From BAIKAL-G1 sp943369525 (GTDB lineage: Bacteria > Cyanobacteriota > Cyanobacteriia > PCC-6307 > Cyanobiaceae), in contig CALRNL020000001.1 of assembly GCA_943369525.1 (NCBI GenBank), positions 62,001 through 126,000 of the forward strand: a stretch of 64,000 nucleotides of DNA. The letters run 5' to 3'. This document shows, one piece after another, positions 60,017 through 64,000 of this stretch. The number at the start of each line of letters is the position of its first letter. Positions within the stretch are counted from its first letter, which is position 1. The translations under genes were made by a program, and so were the position numbers. The notes under the pieces were generated by a model. It was given only the letters and a program-made list of their open reading frames with translations, did not search any database and was not told the origin of the DNA.

Positions 60017-60940
60017 GTGACGAGCACCTCCCCCGGCCCGGACCTCAGCGTCGCCCGCCTGGGCGTTCTCGGTGGCAGTGGCCTCTATGCCATGGAGGGC
60101 CTGGAGCTGGTGGAGGAACTGGTGGTGGACACCCCCTTCGGGGCCCCGTCCGACGCCTTGCGCCTGGGCCGGTTGGGGGGGATGGAGGTGGTCTTCCTGG
60201 CCCGCCATGGCCGTCACCACAGCTATCTGCCTACGGAAGTGCCCTACCAGGCCAACATCTGGGCCCTGCGATCCCTAGGCGTGCGCTGGATCCTGTCCTG
60301 TTCGGCCGTGGGCTCCCTGCGCGAGCAGGTGCGGCCCTTGGACATGGTGGTGCCAGACCAATTCATCGACCGCACCCACCAGCGGCCGATCAGCTTCTTC
60401 GGCCAGGGGGCCGTGGCCCATGTGAGCTTCGCCGATCCCTTCTGCGGTGTGCTCAGTGACCTGCTGGCCAACACCGCCGCCGGCCTGATGCCCGCTGGCC
60501 GCCAGCTACACCGCGGCGGCACCTACCTCTGCATGGAGGGACCCGCCTTCTCCAGCCGGGCCGAATCCAATCTTTATCGCAGCTGGGATTGCAGCGTGAT
60601 CGGCATGACCAACCACGCCGAAGCGCGGCTGGCCCGGGAAGCCGAGATCGCCTACGCCACCCTGGCCATGGCCACCGACTACGACTGCTGGCACCAGGAC
60701 CACGACAGCGTCACGGTGGAGATGGTGATCGCCAACCTGCAGGCCAATGCCCAGCTGGCCCAGGCAATCCTGGCCAGCGCCACGGCCCGGATTGCCGAGC
60801 AGCGCCCCGCCAGCCCCGCCCATGGGGCCCTTCAATATGCGCTGATGACCCCCAAGGAGTTCGTGCCAGCCCAGACCCGCAGCCGCCTGGACCTGTTCAC
60901 GGCGCCCTACTGGGGTCCCTGGGAGAACGGCAGCAACTGA
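60017..60940 (+). CDS. mtnP: S-methyl-5'-thioadenosine phosphorylase
   Basis: 307-residue nucleoside phosphorylase of the MTAP type, splitting methylthioadenosine to adenine and methylthioribose-1-phosphate, the first step of methionine salvage. Signatures are RLGVLGGSGLYAMEGLELVE, the phosphate-site FLARHGRHHSYLPTEVPYQA, YLCMEGPAFSSRAESNLYRS and the base-binding VIGMTNHAEARLAREAEIAY with MATDYDCWH. The start is a GTG at 60017. No other salvage gene (mtnA, mtnB) is adjacent. The stop is followed by a perfect 14-bp palindrome (CCCCTGG/CCAGGGG, 60995-61008) facing convergent murQ. Confidence 0.94.
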   Translation: MTSTSPGPDLSVARLGVLGGSGLYAMEGLELVEELVVDTPFGAPSDALRLGRLGGMEVVFLARHGRHHSYLPTEVPYQANIWALRSLGVRWILSCSAVGSLREQVRPLDMVVPDQFIDRTHQRPISFFGQGAVAHVSFADPFCGVLSDLLANTAAGLMPAGRQLHRGGTYLCMEGPAFSSRAESNLYRSWDCSVIGMTNHAEARLAREAEIAYATLAMATDYDCWHQDHDSVTVEMVIANLQANAQLAQAILASATARIAEQRPASPAHGALQYALMTPKEFVPAQTRSRLDLFTAPYWGPWENGSN

Positions 60941-60994
60941 GACATCCAAACCCTTCAGGGGATGGATCGGCTTCGCCAATCGCTTTCTGCGGGC

Positions 60995-61008
60995 CCCCTG
61001 GCCAGGGG
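60995..61008. repeat. 14-bp palindrome between mtnP and murQ
   Basis: CCCCTGG abuts its reverse complement CCAGGGG between two convergent stop codons. It is similar in position and composition to the palindromes at 26842 and 36020. A factor-dependent stop is possible. Confidence 0.4.
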
Positions 61009-61049
61009 CCGGGCCAGGTCCACCGATCGCCGCCAGGCCATCGATGGTT

Positions 61050-61985
61050 CTAGTTGGAGCCCAGCTCCTGCAGGGCGGCCCGCAGGGATTGGCCCTGGCG
61101 ACCCAGGCAGGCCCTAGCCTCGGCAACGGAAATCTGCGCCTTAGCCATCAGCAAGGCCACCTTCACCGAACCGCCGGTTTCGGCTAGCAGGGCTACCCCC
61201 CTGGTCCGGTCAACGCCAGCCAGGTCGGCCAGGATTCTCAGGGCCCGGTCCTCCAATTTGCTGTTGGTGACCGCCACATCGACCATGCGATTGCCATGGA
61301 CCTTGCCCAGGCGCACCATCACACCGGTGGAGAGGATGTTGAGGGCCATTTTGGTGGCCGTGCCTGCCTTGAGACGGGTGGAACCGGTGAGCAGCTCGGG
61401 CCCGGTGAGCAGGCGAATCTCCAGGTCGGCGGCTATGGGCACTTGGCCGGCGGGCACGCAGGCCAGGGCAATCGATAGGGCTCCCAGGCTGCGGGCATGG
61501 CGCAGGCCACCGTGGACGTAGGGGGTGGTACCGCCGGCGGCGATGCCCACCAGCACATCGGCGGCGCTGAAGCCCCGGGCCTCGAGATCGGCCTGGCCAG
61601 CCTCTTCGAGGTCTTCCAGCCCTTCGGAGCTGCGCAGCAGGGCGGCAGCCCCCCCAGCGAGCACCCCCTGCACCAATTCAGGCGCAGAACAGAAGGTGGG
61701 CGGACATTCGGCCGCATCCAGCACCCCCAGCCGGCCGGAGGTGCCGGCCCCCAGGTAAAACAGCCGCCCCCCCTGGACGAGCCTGGCGGCAATCGCATCA
61801 ATCGCTGCGGCGAGGGCCGGTGCCACCGCCGCCACCGCCTCCTGGGGGCGCCGGTCTTCTTCACAAAAGAGCTGGACCAACTCGGCGGTGGCGAGCTGAT
61901 CCAGCTCGGCGCTGAGGGGATTGGCCTGCTCGGTCAGCAGGTGGCCCCGGTCCTGGGCCCCGAACGGCTGGCCTGCGCTTGTCAT
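61050..61985 (-). CDS. murQ: N-acetylmuramic acid 6-phosphate etherase
   Basis: 311-residue SIS-domain enzyme cleaving the lactyl ether of MurNAc-6-phosphate in cell-wall recycling. The sugar-phosphate site reads GGRLFYLGAGTSGRLGVLDA with ECPPTFCSAPELVQGVLAGG, then VGIAAGGTTPYVHGGLRHAR and GSTRLKAGTATKMALNILST. The C-terminal NRMVDVAVTNSKLEDRALRI and three-helix end are complete. No MurNAc transporter (murP) or anhydro-MurNAc kinase (anmK) is adjacent, so the source of substrate is unknown. The start overlaps the DUF3110 stop by 4 bp, so the genes are probably translationally coupled. Confidence 0.95.
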   Translation of the reverse strand: MTSAGQPFGAQDRGHLLTEQANPLSAELDQLATAELVQLFCEEDRRPQEAVAAVAPALAAAIDAIAARLVQGGRLFYLGAGTSGRLGVLDAAECPPTFCSAPELVQGVLAGGAAALLRSSEGLEDLEEAGQADLEARGFSAADVLVGIAAGGTTPYVHGGLRHARSLGALSIALACVPAGQVPIAADLEIRLLTGPELLTGSTRLKAGTATKMALNILSTGVMVRLGKVHGNRMVDVAVTNSKLEDRALRILADLAGVDRTRGVALLAETGGSVKVALLMAKAQISVAEARACLGRQGQSLRAALQELGSN

Positions 61986-62422
61986 AGCAGGCCCTCCAGG
62001 CGGCGGCGGAAGGCTTCCAGTTCGGCATCGGCGCTAGCTGGTTGGGCCACCTCCGCTCCCCCAGCTGGCGGGCCGCCGCCCTCCCCTGCCTGCTGCCCCA
62101 GCAGCTCCTCCTTCCAGTTGGCCACGTCCATGTTCCGCTCCGGGGGAGCAATCAGCAGCCGGTCTTCGGCGGACTGGGGCAGGAACCCCGCTGGCACGAA
62201 CTGGGCCTGGTAGCCCGCCTGGGTGCAGAACAGTTCAATCTCGTTGCGGTCGATCGCCTCAACGCTCGGCATCGGGAAATCCTGGGCTTCGAGCAGGCCG
62301 GCGTAGCGTTCGGCGTCATCGGGGTCTTCAAACAACAGCACCAAGGTGGTGCCGTTGACCTCCAGGGAATGGATGCCTTCGGTGTCGCTGCCCGCATCAA
62401 AGAGGAGCACGTGCACGGGCAT
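61982..62422 (-). CDS. DUF3110 family protein
   Basis: 146 residues from ATG 62422: MPVHVLLFDAGSDTEGIHSL, VLLFEDPDDAERYAGLLEAQ and the segment DRNEIELFCTQAGYQAQFVP. This matches the cyanobacterial and plant DUF3110 family, whose members are small, soluble and of unknown function. The last 45 residues are Gly/Ala/Pro-rich and end with a short helix (DAELEAFRRRLEGLL). An earlier in-frame start adds 17 non-conserved residues. It overlaps murQ by 4 bp (ATGA). The 226-bp spacer upstream, toward dnaJ, holds a tandem 14-bp repeat (62543-62569). Confidence 0.85.
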   Translation of the reverse strand: MPVHVLLFDAGSDTEGIHSLEVNGTTLVLLFEDPDDAERYAGLLEAQDFPMPSVEAIDRNEIELFCTQAGYQAQFVPAGFLPQSAEDRLLIAPPERNMDVANWKEELLGQQAGEGGGPPAGGAEVAQPASADAELEAFRRRLEGLL

Positions 62423-62612
62423 GGAAAGCAGGTCTGGCGGCTGAAGCTTCAGTCTCTCACCAGGCTTTCGCACCGGGCTGGTTCATGGGGTTGGTTCACG
62501 AAGCCCTCTCCCAGGGGCACCACAGAAGGCCCACTCCAGAACCCAATCTCCCGCATCCAATCTCCCGCAACCAAGCTGCTGCCTCCCCGCCCGGCGCCAT
62601 CGGCAGCTCCAG

Positions 62613-62639
62613 CCAGGGGCCCCGGTCTAGGACCCCTGG
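62613..62639 (-). terminator. Hairpin downstream of dnaJ
   Basis: CCAGGGG (62613-62619) and CCCCTGG (62633-62639) form a 7-bp stem 10 bp past the dnaJ stop codon on the minus strand. No T-tract follows, so termination is only suggested by position. Further on in the same spacer the 14-bp unit CCAATCTCCCGCAT is repeated in tandem from 62543. Confidence 0.35.
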
Positions 62640-62648
62640 GGGTCAGAC

Positions 62649-63602
62649 CTAATCCTCGGCTTCGCTGGCGAGCTGCTGCAGGCGCCGATAGAGGGCTTCT
62701 TCCGCCTCAGTGAGCTCTTCGGGCACCACGACCCGGATCTCCACCAGCTGGTCGCCCCGCTGGCTCCCCCATGCCAGCCCCCGGCCCCGCAAACGCAACA
62801 GCCGGCCACTGGAGGAGCCCGCCGGCACCCGCAGTTGCACCGGCCCCTCCAGGGTGGGCACCGCCACCCGGCAGCCCAGCACCGCATCGGCGGGGGCCAA
62901 ATCAAGTTGGAACAACACCCGCAAGCCATCGATACGCAGGCCCTCCTGGGTGCGCACGCGCAGATGCAGAAAATGGTCGCCGCCGCCGGCGAGCACGCCG
63001 GCCAAGCGCAGGCGCCAGCCATCGCCGGCCAGGGGGGGCGTCCAGGTTTCCAGCACCGTGCCATCGGCCAGTTCCAGTTCGATGCGATCGCCGCTGAGGG
63101 CCTGGTCCGGCGTGAGTTCCACCACCGTTTCAGCGTCAACGCTCGCCACCACCGGCGCTGGCGGGGGTGGTGAGGCGGTGACGCCCCAGCCCTGGCCAGG
63201 GGCCTGGGACTGGGATTCGGGCCCCTGGGCATCGGGCCAAGTCCCTGGTTCGGGCTGCTCCTGCCGATCGCCAGGTTCGGAGCGGCCCTGGCGCCGGCCA
63301 AACAGGACCTCGACATAGGTATGGAAGTCGGGAAACCCGCTGGCAAAACGATCCAGCGGCGCACTGCCGTTGGCCCCCTGGCCCCGTTCCCAGGCCTGGC
63401 GCCGGCCCGGATCGCTGAGGATTGCGTAGGCCGCATTCACCGCCTTGAAATGCTCCTCGGCCACCGGGTCGTTGCCGTTGAGGTCCGGGTGCCAGAGGCG
63501 GGCCTGCTGGCGGAAGGCCCGCTTCAAGCTGGCGGCATCGGCGCCGGGCTCTAGGCCCAGCACGGCCCAAAGATCGGCGGTCTGGGTCGGGGTATCAAGC
63601 AC
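62649..63602 (-). CDS. dnaJ: DnaJ-type co-chaperone (CbpA-like, J-domain plus C-terminal substrate domains)
   Basis: 317 residues from a GTG at 63602. The J-domain (residues about 8-72) has LWAVLGLEPGADAASLKRAF, the HPD motif in ARLWHPDLNGNDPVAEEHFK and AVNAAYAILSDPGRRQAWER. No zinc-finger (CxxCxGxG) repeats follow, so this is a type II, CbpA-like protein. A Pro/Gln-rich linker of about 60 residues leads to the two C-terminal beta-barrels (VVELTPDQALSGDRIELELA, VQLRVPAGSSSGRLLRLRGR). It lies 5 bp downstream of the probable dnaK, same strand, the expected chaperone pair. Confidence 0.9.
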   Translation of the reverse strand: MLDTPTQTADLWAVLGLEPGADAASLKRAFRQQARLWHPDLNGNDPVAEEHFKAVNAAYAILSDPGRRQAWERGQGANGSAPLDRFASGFPDFHTYVEVLFGRRQGRSEPGDRQEQPEPGTWPDAQGPESQSQAPGQGWGVTASPPPPAPVVASVDAETVVELTPDQALSGDRIELELADGTVLETWTPPLAGDGWRLRLAGVLAGGGDHFLHLRVRTQEGLRIDGLRVLFQLDLAPADAVLGCRVAVPTLEGPVQLRVPAGSSSGRLLRLRGRGLAWGSQRGDQLVEIRVVVPEELTEAEEALYRRLQQLASEAED

Positions 63603-63607
63603 GGGTC

Positions 63608-64000
63608 TCAGTCCCCAGCCCAGGGATCGTCCTGGCGGGGCCGGGCGCTTAGGGGACCAGACTTACGGCGTCCATAGGAGGGGTTGGCGCCGCCTTCGCC
63701 GGCATAGGGGTCCAGATCCCGTTCGGCGTAGGGGGCGGAAGGGCTGGCTGCCTGGCGCTCCCAGCTGGGCTGGTTCCAACCAGCCGGCTCCAGGTCGCCT
63801 CGCCAATCGCCACGGGGGTCATCGCTGGAATCAGGGGACCGATCCCCTTGGCCCAGGTCCCAGCGCCCTTGGGAGCGATCCCCCGGGCGGTCCCCGGGCT
63901 GGTCGGCCGCCCAGTCGGATCGGCGACGTCCTGGGCGATTGCCCAAAGGGTCCCCAGGGCCATCAAAGGAGTTAGGGCGATCCTGGTCCCGGTTCCAGTC
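63608..64000 (-). CDS. Disordered C-terminal tail of a probable DnaK (Hsp70), 5' part beyond the window
   Basis: Only the last 130 residues are visible; the frame is open to the right edge with no start needed. The sequence is a charged, Asp/Arg/Gly/Pro-rich tail (DWNRDQDRPNSFDGPGDP, RGDWRGDLEPAGWNQPSWER, SARPRQDDPWAGD) with no folded domain. Cyanobacterial DnaK3-type Hsp70 proteins have long tails of this composition, and dnaJ begins 5 bp after its stop, as in other picocyanobacterial dnaK-dnaJ pairs. The call therefore rests on context and composition; the ATPase and substrate domains are not in view. Confidence 0.55.
   Translation of the reverse strand, partial: DWNRDQDRPNSFDGPGDPLGNRPGRRRSDWAADQPGDRPGDRSQGRWDLGQGDRSPDSSDDPRGDWRGDLEPAGWNQPSWERQAASPSAPYAERDLDPYAGEGGANPSYGRRKSGPLSARPRQDDPWAGD

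Overview
The window is a gene-dense, GC-rich chromosomal segment from a picocyanobacterium of the Synechococcus/Cyanobium type. This rests on cyanobacterium-specific genes: apcD (terminal emitter of the phycobilisome), pcxA/cemA, psb32, ycf35 (DUF1257), a CCB2/CCB4-like cytochrome b6f assembly factor, hemJ, the divergent cyanobacterial hfq, and several proteins of unknown function largely confined to cyanobacteria (DUF3370, DUF1995, DUF4330, DUF3110). The octamer GCGATCGC (HIP1) occurs at least 13 times, which fits a freshwater or brackish Cyanobium-like strain better than an open-ocean one. I see no tRNA, rRNA, CRISPR array, transposase or prophage gene.

Layout. 1-3.6 kb (minus): 5' end of a secreted LysM-type protein, trmL, cobU, pcxA, psb32. 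3.6-9 kb: a CCB-like membrane protein (+) converging on and overlapping lptC, coupled to metG (minus); then an FAD oxidoreductase (+). 9.1-11.7 kb (minus): rpmG-rpsR-RNase II/R cluster. 11.8-16.4 kb: pheT (+), rlmD (minus), apcD (+) with a clear intrinsic terminator. 16.4-17.9 kb: a 1.4-kb non-coding island, richer in A+T and full of inverted repeats, with a MITE-like element at its right end. 17.9-27.2 kb (mostly minus): a ribbon-helix-helix/J-domain protein, a DUF3370 secreted protein, an alternative sigma factor, an Ap4A phosphorylase-like protein, SpoIID-like, PhzF-like, gpsA, DUF2237 and two small conserved proteins. 27.2-36 kb: metH-ilvE (minus) and cobN (+). 36-41.2 kb (minus): conserved hypothetical, PHP phosphoesterase, hemJ, small secreted protein, uvrC, flavin reductase. 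41.4-48.4 kb: coaD and a coiled-coil protein (+), then dacB, DUF4330, DUF1995, cysteine desulfurase and dapF (minus). 48.4-64 kb: hfq and leuS (+), pgi, M61 peptidase and ycf35 (minus), purN (+), argC (minus), ribBA (+), cyclophilin (minus), mtnP (+), then murQ, DUF3110, dnaJ and the 3' end of a probable dnaK (minus).

How the genes fit together. Most are housekeeping: translation (pheT, metG, leuS, rpsR, rpmG, trmL, rlmD), cofactors (cobU, cobN, ribBA, coaD, hemJ, cysteine desulfurase), amino acids and purines (ilvE, metH, dapF, argC, purN, mtnP), envelope (lptC, dacB, murQ, SpoIID-like, LysM) and photosynthesis support (apcD, psb32, CCB, pcxA). cobU and cobN supply the corrinoid used by metH; metH and mtnP both act in methionine/SAM metabolism.

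The unusual material is mostly non-coding or low-complexity: the 16.4-17.9 kb island, stem-loops at rpsR/rnb, ahead of cobN and between argC and ribBA, short GC-rich direct repeats in genes and spacers, and extra segments in CobU, UvrC, MetH and especially DapF, whose C-terminal tail carries four closely spaced cysteines. No complete new defence or mobile system is visible.
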